A stretch of DNA of 64,000 nt from Poriferisodalis sp965262965 (GTDB lineage: Bacteria; Actinomycetota; Acidimicrobiia; Acidimicrobiales; Poriferisodalaceae), in the NCBI RefSeq assembly GCF_965262965.1, contig NZ_OZ253573.1:3782001-3846000 (forward strand). The letters are read 5' to 3'. Shown here in pieces: positions 15,472 to 23,387 of this stretch. A program made the position numbers and the translations under genes. The stretch's first letter is position 1; every line of letters starts with the position of its first letter. The notes below the pieces were generated by a model. That model saw nothing but the letters and a program-made list of their open reading frames with translations. It was not told where the DNA came from and ran no database searches.

Positions 15472-16554
15472 GTGAGGGGATCGGATCGGGTTGCGCCGCC
15501 GGCCCGCAGCGCGCCGGGACCGCCGGCCCGCGGCGGCGCCGTGTTCGTCGTGTCGCCTGCCATCGGTCGAGCAGACGGATTGCCGGACCCTCCCAACGGC
15601 GCAATCTCCCCCGCGCAATCTGCAACTGTCGACGCGCTAGCACCCGTCCGCCCCACCAGCGCCGCGCTGCCGCTCGTCATCATGGGCCTTGTCGTCATCT
15701 CTTGGGGCATGGGTACGCCGTTCGCGAAGCTGCTCAGCGCACCCCCGATGGTCAGCGCTTTCATTCGCTTCGGGATGTCGACGCCGTTCCTGCTGGCGTT
15801 GTTGGCTCTGCGCGGCCGCTGGCTGTCTCGCCGGGTGTTCTGGCAGACAGCGCTGCCGGGCCTGTCGTTCGGCATCAACATGGTGTTCGTCTTCGCTGCC
15901 GTGCAGGAAGTCACGATCTCGGTGATGTCGGTGATGATGGCGCTGCAGCCCGCCATGCTTCTCGCCGTCGTGGGCCGCCTGTTCGGCGACCGGGTGAGCT
16001 TTCGCCAGATCGTGTTCACCTTGGTGGGAGTTCTCGGCGTCGTGGGCGTGATTGCCGGAGCCGGCGGAGAGTTCCGCGCCAGCGCGTTCGGGCTGTTCTT
16101 GACGACGATGTCGGTGCTGACGTTCAGCGTCTATTTCGTGCTGACCCGGGTCGCTCGCTCGGCAAGCGATGTCGATCCCATCGAATGGATGGCGGGCATC
16201 AACTTCTGGTCGCTGGTGGCCGCGATCCCGCCCACGCTGCTGTTGGTCAGCCCGGCCCAATTTGCCGAGTTCGGGGGTTTGGATTGGCTGTGGATCGTCA
16301 TCGTGGCCTTCGTGACCGGGGTGTTCGGCCATGTGCTGATGACGTGGTGCCACGGTCACCTCGAGGTGGCCCGCTCATCGCTGTACGTGCTCGCCATGCA
16401 CCTGGTGGCGGTCGGTCTGGCGTGGGTGATGCACGGCGAGCCGGTGACGCCCCTTCAGTTCGCGGCCGGCTTCGTGGTGCTCGTCTCGGTAGCGATGGTG
16501 ATTCGCACCCCAGCCGGACCGCGGCGGCGAGCACTTGCCGCCACGAGTCACTGA
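15472..16554 (+). CDS. DMT-superfamily (EamA) transporter
   Basis: 360 residues from GTG 15472. The first 60 residues are Pro/Ala-rich and the true start could be later. The remainder has ten hydrophobic helices arranged as two EamA halves (for example LVIMGLVVISWGMGTPFAKL opens the first and GLFLTTMSVLTFSVYFVLT opens the second). Drug/metabolite exporters of this kind move amino acids, nucleotides or other small molecules. Nothing nearby fixes the substrate. Divergent from the SDR gene. Confidence 0.85.
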   Translation: MRGSDRVAPPARSAPGPPARGGAVFVVSPAIGRADGLPDPPNGAISPAQSATVDALAPVRPTSAALPLVIMGLVVISWGMGTPFAKLLSAPPMVSAFIRFGMSTPFLLALLALRGRWLSRRVFWQTALPGLSFGINMVFVFAAVQEVTISVMSVMMALQPAMLLAVVGRLFGDRVSFRQIVFTLVGVLGVVGVIAGAGGEFRASAFGLFLTTMSVLTFSVYFVLTRVARSASDVDPIEWMAGINFWSLVAAIPPTLLLVSPAQFAEFGGLDWLWIVIVAFVTGVFGHVLMTWCHGHLEVARSSLYVLAMHLVAVGLAWVMHGEPVTPLQFAAGFVVLVSVAMVIRTPAGPRRRALAATSH

Positions 16555-16660
16555 CAGCGGCCCGGCGGGGGACACACCACTGAGTACGCTCGCCACAGAG
16601 CGCTGCACTCAGCCGAGGCGCGGCATTCCGAACATCTGCCTCTCACATAGGAGCGTCGCG

Positions 16661-17503
16661 ATGGGTCGCCTGTCGAATACCTGGCATCTCACGAAGGTCT
16701 CGTGGTCGCTGCTGAAGAAGGACCGCGAGTTGCTGTGGCTTCCGGTCATCAGCGGGCTGGTCATCGTCGCCCTGCTGCTTGTGTTCCTTGTGGCCTCACT
16801 GACCACTGGCGGCATCGAAGTTGACGAGGGATCGGAAGGATTCGGCGGCATTGCCATCGTGCTCGGCGTCGTGTTCACCTTTGCAGCGACCGGCACCGGG
16901 GTGTTCTTCGAGGGAGCGCTTGTCGCGGGTGCCTACGACCGCATGACCGGCGGCGATCCGACCGTGCGCAGCGCAATCGGCAAGGCCACAGCGCGGCTGC
17001 CCAGCCTGCTCGGCTGGGCAATCGTTTCTGCGACCGTAGGAATGCTGCTGCGCGCGCTCGAAGAGAGACTGCCGTGGCTGGCCCGCATCCTCCTGTGGTT
17101 CGTCGAGGCAGCGTGGGCGATCGCTACCTACCTCGTCGTACCCGCCATCATGATCGACGACTATCGGCCGATCGCGAGCATCAAGCACTCGGCGTCGCTG
17201 GTTCGCAAGACCTGGGGCGAGAACATCATCTCGTCGGCCGGTTTCGGTTTGCTCGGGATCTTGCTGATGCTGCCGGCGATCCTGATCGGCGTCGTCATCG
17301 CAGCGATCGTGCCTGGATTCATCGGCATCGTGATTGGCGGCGCAATCGGAATAGCGGGTGTCGTGGCCGTCCTTGTCGTCGTCAGCGCCCTCAGCATCTA
17401 CTTCAAGACGGCGCTGTACGTGTACGCCACCGACGGGAGCGTGCTCGGCGGCTTCGACGGCGACCAGATGCGCAACACGTTCCGGGCGAAGCACCGACGC
17501 TGA
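16661..17503 (+). CDS. DUF6159-like integral membrane protein
   Basis: 280 residues from ATG 16661, with TAGGAG eleven bases upstream. It begins MGRLSNTWHLTKVSWSLLKK, a signature start for this family. About six hydrophobic helices follow, including a very Gly/Ile-rich pair near residues 210-250. The middle includes MIDDYRPIASIKHSASLVRK. Function is unknown. A role in the cytoplasmic membrane is all that can be said. Codon use matches the neighbours, so it is a resident gene. Confidence 0.8.
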   Translation: MGRLSNTWHLTKVSWSLLKKDRELLWLPVISGLVIVALLLVFLVASLTTGGIEVDEGSEGFGGIAIVLGVVFTFAATGTGVFFEGALVAGAYDRMTGGDPTVRSAIGKATARLPSLLGWAIVSATVGMLLRALEERLPWLARILLWFVEAAWAIATYLVVPAIMIDDYRPIASIKHSASLVRKTWGENIISSAGFGLLGILLMLPAILIGVVIAAIVPGFIGIVIGGAIGIAGVVAVLVVVSALSIYFKTALYVYATDGSVLGGFDGDQMRNTFRAKHRR

Positions 17504-17515
17504 CGAACGCCGGGG

Positions 17516-17761
17516 TCAGTTTGTGACCTCATAGGTCGAGGCGAACACAGCGAGCTCGTCGCCGATACGTACGTCACCAGTGCTCCACGACAGCACTAGC
17601 TCGGTGACGCCGACAGCGGCGTACTCGGCAACCAGTTCAGGCGTGAGGCCGTCGCGTTCGAGCCGCACTGAGACCTCAGAGGGAATGCCCGGCCGACCGG
17701 CCGTGTTCACCGCCGGCAGGCTGCCCACGCCCAGCCCTACAACCAGACGGCCGCCGCTCAA
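17516..17761 (-). pseudogene. Remnant of a luciferase-like F420-dependent oxidoreductase
   Basis: 81 codons from a TTG. The beginning LSGGRLVVGLGVGS is the hallmark core motif of LLM-class flavin/F420 oxidoreductases. The end (GLTPELVAEYAAVGVTELVL and a short tail) is their C-terminal segment. The roughly 150 residues normally between them are missing, and the N-terminal third is absent. This looks like an internal deletion product. It lies between the DUF6159 gene and the class III aminotransferase. Two intact paralogs occur at 35296 and 36256. Confidence 0.7.
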
Positions 17762-17767
17762 TCTGTG

Positions 17768-18991
17768 TCAAGCAAGGGCGGTAAACGCCTGGTCGGCGAT
17801 GTCGCAGGTACGATTGATGTCCTCGTCGTTGTGCGCGAGCGACACGAAGTTGTTGTGGTAGCTGAGCAGGTAGGCGCCCCGCTGTACGCACTCGGAGATC
17901 CAGCGGGCGTGAAAGCGCGAGCCTCCGTCTCCGATGATGCGCAGATACGGCATCGACACAACGCCGGTGATCCGCAGGTCGTGGCCGTGCGCCGCGGCCA
18001 CGTCGGCCAAGCCCTTGCCGAGCCGTTCGCCGATCTCAGTGATGACGGTCGCAGCGTCTGTGGCCTCGAGTTCTTCGAGCGTCGCCAGCGCGGCGGCCAT
18101 CGGCGCTGCGTTGAAGAATTGTGTGCCCGTGTAGAACGTGTCGCCGGCAGCCTGCTTCAGCGCATCGCTGCCTGCCAGCGCAGCGATCGGGTGGCCGTTG
18201 CCGAGCGCTTTGCCGAAGCACATCAGATCGGGCGTGAATCCGTACGCGGTGTGCGAGCCGGCGAGGTCGATTCGGAAACCGGAACGGACGTCGTCGGCGA
18301 TGATCACAATTCCGGCTGCGCGGCAGGCCTGCTCAACTTCGGCCCAGTAGCCGTCGTCGGGCAGCACGTTGTCGGCGAAGACCGGGTGGTGGTACGGCGA
18401 CGAGATGAAGCAGGCGATGTCGTCAGGGTGTCCGGCGATCGCTTCTCGTATCGCGGCGGCGTCGTTCCACGGCACTTCGAGGACGAGGGCCTGATCCTGC
18501 GCGACGGTGCCTGAATTGCCGGGCGTCTGCATCCACGGCGCCGAGCCGTGATAGCCACCTTGGATCTTCAGAATCCGCTTGCGGCCGGTGGCAGCGCGGG
18601 CGACCATCACCGCCAACCCCGTCGAGTCAGCGCCGTTCTTGCCGAACAGTGCCCAATCTGCACCGTCGACCATGTCGACGAGTCGTTCGGCGAGATCGAT
18701 CAGAACGGGTGCGGCGATGCTGACCGTATTGCCCTGTGCCATTTGCCGGGCGGCCGCCTTTTCAACTTTCGGGTGGTTGTAACCCAGGATCATGGGTCCG
18801 TAGGCGCACATCCAGTCGATGTAGGTATTGCCATCGACGTCGGTGAAGTGAGCCCCGGAGCTCGATGAGAAGAACACCGGTCCGGCACCTTGCGCCGCCG
18901 GCCCGTAGTGCCCGTACACGCCATTCGGTATCACCGCCTGCGCACGTTCATACAGCGCTCGAGATCTCAGAGTCGCCAGTGGTTCGCTCAT
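17768..18991 (-). CDS. Class III aminotransferase (glutamate-1-semialdehyde aminomutase-like)
   Basis: PLP enzyme of 407 residues from ATG 18991, with AGGGGGC upstream; the long open frame before it is non-coding. It contains GVYGHYGPAAQGAGPVFFSS, the phosphate-binding segment KNGADSTGLAVMVARAATG, the aspartate motif VIIADDVRSGFR, and the Schiff-base lysine in MCFGKALGNGHPIAALAG. It is related to HemL but is probably a catabolic omega- or beta-aminotransferase. Substrate unknown. An acyl-CoA dehydrogenase tail fragment lies just upstream of it. Confidence 0.9.
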   Translation of the reverse strand: MSEPLATLRSRALYERAQAVIPNGVYGHYGPAAQGAGPVFFSSSSGAHFTDVDGNTYIDWMCAYGPMILGYNHPKVEKAAARQMAQGNTVSIAAPVLIDLAERLVDMVDGADWALFGKNGADSTGLAVMVARAATGRKRILKIQGGYHGSAPWMQTPGNSGTVAQDQALVLEVPWNDAAAIREAIAGHPDDIACFISSPYHHPVFADNVLPDDGYWAEVEQACRAAGIVIIADDVRSGFRIDLAGSHTAYGFTPDLMCFGKALGNGHPIAALAGSDALKQAAGDTFYTGTQFFNAAPMAAALATLEELEATDAATVITEIGERLGKGLADVAAAHGHDLRITGVVSMPYLRIIGDGGSRFHARWISECVQRGAYLLSYHNNFVSLAHNDEDINRTCDIADQAFTALA

Positions 18992-19073
18992 GACTTGCCC
19001 CCTGTGAACACGGTGAGAGCCTGACATACCGGATTCCGGAACGCAGCCGCCGCGCCAGGTTGTTGATCCGGGT

Positions 19074-19121
19074 TCAGTCCTTCGCATACGTGGCGATGAG
19101 CGAACGTGCAATCCGGTCGGG
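19074..19121 (-). pseudogene. Orphan acyl-CoA dehydrogenase C-terminal fragment
   Basis: A 15-codon stretch reads PDRIARSLIATYAKD and a stop. It matches the terminus of the intact acyl-CoA dehydrogenase at 21110 (TDRIARSLVATYAKD). At DNA level about 42 of 48 bases agree. No other part of such a gene remains. It is the scar of a lost paralog, left between the aminotransferase and the nitroreductase. Confidence 0.75.
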
Positions 19122-19125
19122 CCGA

Positions 19126-19809
19126 TCAGCTCGTCCAGGCCTGACCGAACATGTCGCGGTAGGCCATGTCGGCCGGTGGCAGTCGAGTTATCGGGCCGTT
19201 GCCCTTGCCGACCGGGTACCCGATCGGCACCATCGCGACCGTGGCCCATCCGTCGGGTATTTGCAGCAACGACTTCACCTCGTCCTCGCGGAAACAGTGC
19301 AGTGTCGTGAGGGTGCAACCCAGCCCCTCTGCCGCGCACGCCAGCATCAGGTTCTGCACTGCCGGGTACACCGAGCCGCCGCCGACCATGCTGATCCGAT
19401 CCAAATTGGCGTCGGTGATCGCCATCATCTTTGGGTTGGCGCAGAACAGCAGGATCGCTGGGGCTTCATGCAGGTGTTCGGCGAGGTAGTCGCCCGCAGC
19501 TATGACCCGCTTCCACTTGGCGACTTCGTCGGAGCGGAGGCCTTCGAGCCGCTTCATGAATCCGCCGGTGTACTTCGCCCACTCTGGCCCGTAGACGTCG
19601 GACAATCCTTGTTTGACGGCCGGGTCGGTAGCGACGACCACTCGCCATGGTTGCTGGTTGCCGCCAGTTGGGGCCCAGCATGCCGCCTGCAGGACCCGTT
19701 CAAGGACATCGGGGGGAATCGGGTCGGTGCGAAGACGGCGCACGGCCCGCAGCGTGCTCATCGTCCGATAGAGATCCGCTGAAGCTGTCTGCGTCGATGC
19801 GAGTGACAT
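19126..19809 (-). CDS. Nitroreductase-family flavoprotein
   Basis: 227 residues from ATG 19809, with AAAGGACGG upstream. The N-terminal RAVRRLRTDPIPPDVLERVL and CWAPTGGNQQPWRVVVATD (FMN-binding arginines and the NxQPW segment) are typical. The C-terminal part PIGYPVGKGNGPITRLP is also canonical. An FMN-dependent oxidoreductase using NAD(P)H; substrate unknown. Divergent from the CoA-transferase at 19912. Confidence 0.9.
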   Translation of the reverse strand: MSLASTQTASADLYRTMSTLRAVRRLRTDPIPPDVLERVLQAACWAPTGGNQQPWRVVVATDPAVKQGLSDVYGPEWAKYTGGFMKRLEGLRSDEVAKWKRVIAAGDYLAEHLHEAPAILLFCANPKMMAITDANLDRISMVGGGSVYPAVQNLMLACAAEGLGCTLTTLHCFREDEVKSLLQIPDGWATVAMVPIGYPVGKGNGPITRLPPADMAYRDMFGQAWTS

Positions 19810-19911
19810 GGTCACCGTCCTTTGAGGTGTGGTCAACGTAGTTTGGCAAGCCAGGTCCGAACGGCGAGACGTCGAGAGTCGTCTTGCGCTGGTGGGCGTT
19901 ACTATCCGGCG

Positions 19912-21099
19912 ATGGGAGCGCTTGACGACTACACCGTGCTGGACTTGGCCGTGTTGGTGCAGGGTCCGCAAGCTGCGGCCACCCTGCACGACATGGGAGC
20001 GTCGGTCATCAAGGTCGAGCTGCCGGGTATGGGTGACCTGGGGCGGGTCATCCCCGTTGCCGCGGACGATCTCCGAAGCCCGTACTACCAAGCGTGCAAC
20101 CGAGGGAAGCGGTCGGTCACCCTCGACCTTCGCACCCCAGGCGGGAAGAGCACCATTGAGCGGCTCGTCGAGGCAACTGACGTTCTGATTCACAACTTCG
20201 TGCCTGGGACCATGGAGGCCTGGGGTCTGTCATACGAGCACCTGTCAGCCATCAATCCCCGGCTCGTGTACGCCGCCGGTTCGAGCTTCGGGCCTATCGG
20301 CCCCAAGTCCGCCCGCGAAGGGGCTGACATGACCGGTCAGGCCGAAGGCGGGCTCATGTTTGCGACCCGGATCGATGGCAGCCCTCCGATCATCAACGGG
20401 GCAGTCATCTCCGACCACGTCGGCTGCCAGAACATGGTCGCCGGCATTCTGGCCGCGTTGCTCCATCGGGAAAAGACCGGGAGGGGGCAACGGATCGACG
20501 TGTCGCTCGTCGGTGGCATGATCTACGCCCAGGCGTCGGAGATCACCTACACCCTGTTGACCGGCCGCAACCCGGAGCGCAACCATTCGGGCCACGCCAT
20601 TGTCCCGACCCTGCTCCACACCGTCGAGGCGGCCGACGGCTGGATCCACCTGCTCAGCGGCACCGGACCCCAATGGCCCGATTTCGCCCGGTTACTCGAC
20701 CGGCCCGATCTTGCCGAAGACGAGCGGTTCCTGGCCCTCATGCTGAGCGCCGATGCCAGGGCCGAGTTAGTGGCCATCATCGACGAGGTGTTCCCGACCA
20801 GGACCCTCGGTGAGTGGGAGGCGACGCTCGACGCGGCCGGGGTTCGCTACGGGCTGGTCCGCGACTACGAGACGATCGTCGCCGATGAGTCGATGTACGA
20901 CAACGGCTACCTGCAACGGGTGGAAGGGGCCGACGCCAGCCGTGTGGTGATCGGCACCCCGATCCGCATGTCAGCCACCCCGCTCGAACCTGGTGCCGTC
21001 GCGCCAGAACTCGGTCAGCACACCGAAGAGGTCTTGCTCGAGCACGGCTACACGTGGGATGACATTGAAGCACTCCGCGAGCAGGGCGCCTTCGGCTGA
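19912..21099 (+). CDS. Type III (CaiB/BaiF) CoA-transferase
   Basis: 395 residues from ATG 19912. It opens with LDDYTVLDLAVLVQGPQAAA and GASVIKVELPG. The catalytic Asp region is EGADMTGQAEGG. The second domain carries GRGQRIDVSLVGGM. Such enzymes transfer CoA between an acyl-CoA and a free acid. It faces the acyl-CoA dehydrogenase (convergent, 10 bp apart), which suggests catabolism of one CoA-linked compound. A second, divergent paralog occurs at 37174. Confidence 0.92.
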   Translation: MGALDDYTVLDLAVLVQGPQAAATLHDMGASVIKVELPGMGDLGRVIPVAADDLRSPYYQACNRGKRSVTLDLRTPGGKSTIERLVEATDVLIHNFVPGTMEAWGLSYEHLSAINPRLVYAAGSSFGPIGPKSAREGADMTGQAEGGLMFATRIDGSPPIINGAVISDHVGCQNMVAGILAALLHREKTGRGQRIDVSLVGGMIYAQASEITYTLLTGRNPERNHSGHAIVPTLLHTVEAADGWIHLLSGTGPQWPDFARLLDRPDLAEDERFLALMLSADARAELVAIIDEVFPTRTLGEWEATLDAAGVRYGLVRDYETIVADESMYDNGYLQRVEGADASRVVIGTPIRMSATPLEPGAVAPELGQHTEEVLLEHGYTWDDIEALREQGAFG

Positions 21100-21109
21100 G
21101 CGTGTCCGT

Positions 21110-22351
21110 TCAGTCCTTTGCGTAAGTGGCGACCAGCGAACGCGCAATCCGGTCGGTCTGGATCTCGGTGCTGCCGTCCACGTAGTTCGCAATGCGTGCG
21201 CCGGCCAGGTGATGGCCCCACGGGTACGTACTGCGCAGGCCTTCCGCACCCATGGCCTGGATGCACGCCGCAATGTCGGCTTCGGCGGTCTCGGTGGCGA
21301 ATTTCTTGGCGTGCGCGGCGGGCAGGATCGCCCCCGAAGCGTCGCCGGTGCGAAGCGATTCGGAGACCGCATCGATGGCCCGGTCCGTCAGCAGCCGGGC
21401 CGCCTCGAGGCGGTTCTGCACGCCGGCGAGTTTCCATGCGAGCCCCTGGTGCTCGATGATCGGCCGTCCGAAGGCCTGACGCTGGGCGCCATAGCGAACT
21501 GCGCCCGCGAGCGTCGCCTCGACCATGGCGCAGCACATTGCGGCCACATAGGTCCGGGCCCCGTTAATGCCCGACAGGGCGGTTACGAAGGCTTGCCCGG
21601 GCGGCGCAATGACATCGTCGGACGGGGCGAAATAGCCGTCGAGCAGGAAACCCCCCGTGCCGATGAGGTGGCCGCCGGCGAGTTCGTAGGGCGGCAGTCG
21701 TTCGAATCCGGGCTGCGTGCCGTCCACCAGGAATGACGCCATGCCGCGGCCGCGCGAACCAGGTTCAGTCTGCACGTAACAGAAGATGACGTCGGAGTGA
21801 GCGGCGTTGGTGATCCAGGCCTTGGCCCCGTCGAGGCGCCAGCCGCCCTCGACAGGCGTCGCTGTGGTGGCGATATTGGCGAAGTCGCTTCCCGCGCCGG
21901 GCTCCGTCAGCGCCGAGGAGCCAAAACGGCGGCCCGCCATGAGATCGGCCAGGTAGCGCTCACGGTGGGTATCGCTACCGAACTGTGCCACTCGTGAGGC
22001 CACGTTTGCGGTGTTGACGAGGCTGAATGCGAACGGCATCGACACGGCGCTCAGCACTTCGACGATGCGGCACTTCTGGGCAAAGCTCATCCCGAGGCCG
22101 CCGAGCGCTGTGGGAACCTCCATCGCCAGCAGACCGAGCCTCGACGCTTCCCGCAAAGCTTCGGGCGCCATCCGCTTCTCGCCCTCCCAGCGAGACACAT
22201 TCGGTGCCACGACCGTGTCGCGGAACTGCGCGACCTCGCCCACGAAGCCTTCGAATGACGCAGCGTCCATGCCGCTGGCTGGATCGTCGAAGTTGCCAGG
22301 CTCAGGATGCGAGGCGTCAGGGCCCGAGGTGTCAGCGTCGGCGGCGGTCAT
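21110..22351 (-). CDS. Acyl-CoA dehydrogenase
   Basis: FAD enzyme of about 413 residues from ATG 22351; an ATG at 22375 is possible. FAD- and substrate-binding segments are SSALTEPGAGSDFA and GAKAWITNAAHSD. The C-terminal helical domain carries AMGAEGLRSTYPWGH and YVDGSTEIQTDRIARSL. The catalytic Glu seems to be within or near the final helices, as in the family. Removes hydrogens from an acyl-CoA during beta-oxidation or side-chain degradation. Divergent from the Nudix gene. Confidence 0.93.
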   Translation of the reverse strand: MTAADADTSGPDASHPEPGNFDDPASGMDAASFEGFVGEVAQFRDTVVAPNVSRWEGEKRMAPEALREASRLGLLAMEVPTALGGLGMSFAQKCRIVEVLSAVSMPFAFSLVNTANVASRVAQFGSDTHRERYLADLMAGRRFGSSALTEPGAGSDFANIATTATPVEGGWRLDGAKAWITNAAHSDVIFCYVQTEPGSRGRGMASFLVDGTQPGFERLPPYELAGGHLIGTGGFLLDGYFAPSDDVIAPPGQAFVTALSGINGARTYVAAMCCAMVEATLAGAVRYGAQRQAFGRPIIEHQGLAWKLAGVQNRLEAARLLTDRAIDAVSESLRTGDASGAILPAAHAKKFATETAEADIAACIQAMGAEGLRSTYPWGHHLAGARIANYVDGSTEIQTDRIARSLVATYAKD

Positions 22352-22445
22352 CGCGGGGACGGTAGCAGCGGCCATCGCGGCCGAGTCCGCTGCCGTTGGG
22401 GGCGAACCCGGAGCCGTTACGCACCGCCGACCTACGCTTCGCCAT

Positions 22446-23081
22446 GTGCTGGGGGTTCCGAGTGTCGCCGACGCCTTCGCCGCGCAGCCCCTGGGCGAGG
22501 TGCTCAACCACACTCTCGACACCCTGCATCACGGTCCGACAGCCGCAGTCGCCGCGGTGGTGCGAGCCAACGGTGCCAGCCCCGAGATGCTTTTCATCGA
22601 GCGGGCAACCCGTGACGGCGACCCGTGGTCCGGCCACATGGCATTCCCGGGGGGCCGCACCGAGCCCGACGATGACGACACGTTCAACACTGCCGTTCGA
22701 GAGAGCCGCGAAGAAATCGGATTCGACATCACTGCGCACGCCGGGGTTCGCTGGCTCGGTCGCCTTGACGATCTCGAAGGCAGCCCACGCTGGTCGAACT
22801 CGGGGCTGCGCGTGACCCCGCATGTGTGCTGGCTGGAAGGTGAGCGTCCGCCGCTGACGTTGAACTACGAGGTGGCCGATGCCTTGTGGGTGCCCGCGGC
22901 GGAGCTGGCCGATCCCCAGAACCACATCGACTACTACTACCCGCCTCGTCCCGATATGCACTTCCCCGGTATCGAGGTCGCGCATGGCCGGGTGATCTGG
23001 GGCCTCACGCTGCGGATGCTGCAGGACCTCTTCACTCGGGTCGGCCATCGGTTGCCGATCGATCTCAGCCCGGCCCGCTGA
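22446..23081 (+). CDS. Nudix hydrolase, CoA pyrophosphatase type
   Basis: 211 residues from GTG 22446. The Nudix box is present as GGRTEPDDDDTFNTAVRESR followed by EEIGFD. The preceding HMAFPGGR is typical of CoA/NADH-type Nudix enzymes. The C-terminal VWGLTLRML-like ending (VIWGLTLRMLQDL) supports the NudL/CoA diphosphatase group. It would hydrolyse CoA or acyl-CoA into 4'-phosphopantetheine and ADP, fitting the CoA-metabolism setting. A 28-bp direct repeat lies just after its end. Confidence 0.88.
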   Translation: MLGVPSVADAFAAQPLGEVLNHTLDTLHHGPTAAVAAVVRANGASPEMLFIERATRDGDPWSGHMAFPGGRTEPDDDDTFNTAVRESREEIGFDITAHAGVRWLGRLDDLEGSPRWSNSGLRVTPHVCWLEGERPPLTLNYEVADALWVPAAELADPQNHIDYYYPPRPDMHFPGIEVAHGRVIWGLTLRMLQDLFTRVGHRLPIDLSPAR

Positions 23082-23139
23082 CCAGCCCGGCGATGCGGTC
23101 AGTGCGGGGCTGCCGCCGGTCGCGGCGGGCGAGATACCT

Positions 23140-23228
23140 GCGGCCTTCGCGCGTGCGCTGTGTGGACTCGAGGACACCGGCTGTCGCTAACAGGGCCCGC
23201 GCGGCCTTCGCGCGTGCGCTGTGTGGAC
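23140..23228. repeat. Direct repeat downstream of the Nudix gene (2 x 28 bp, period 61)
   Basis: The 28-bp sequence at 23140-23167 recurs exactly at 23201-23228. The spacer is weakly related (a CGCTAAC element follows each copy), indicating an older tandem duplication of about 61 bp. It lies in the non-coding space before the HNH gene promoter. Confidence 0.85.
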
Positions 23229-23336
23229 GTTCAGGTGTTCGACCGCTAACGGCGGCCACAGGATGAGATTGAAATAACTTGAAAACTCATAGATAGCTAG
23301 AAAACGTTATGTAATACATCTGTAACAGTTCTGAAG

Positions 23337-23387
23337 GTACGAAGACGTTCGTACGGGGTTCGTTACCCGTAGAATGAACGTATGTTC
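23337..23387 (+). promoter_or_regulatory. Promoter/LexA-type box at the start of the HNH gene
   Basis: GAACGTATGTTC at 23376-23387 fits the actinobacterial LexA/SOS consensus GAAC-N4-GTTC and straddles the start codon (23382). TAGAAT (23370-23375) fits a -10 element that ends 6 bases before the ATG, so the transcript would be leaderless. A second perfect inverted repeat, GTACGAA-N4-TTCGTAC, lies at 23337-23354. The surrounding 100 bp are AT-rich. LexA control of DUF222/13E12 proteins is, as I recall, established in mycobacteria; here it is inferred from the box. Confidence 0.7.

Noticed and set aside
19912..21099. CoA-transferase block as a transposon flanked by direct repeats (the two acyl-CoA dehydrogenase tails)
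   Set aside because: The tails differ at 6 of 48 bases and the similarity ends at once; a lost paralog explains it better than a mobile unit.
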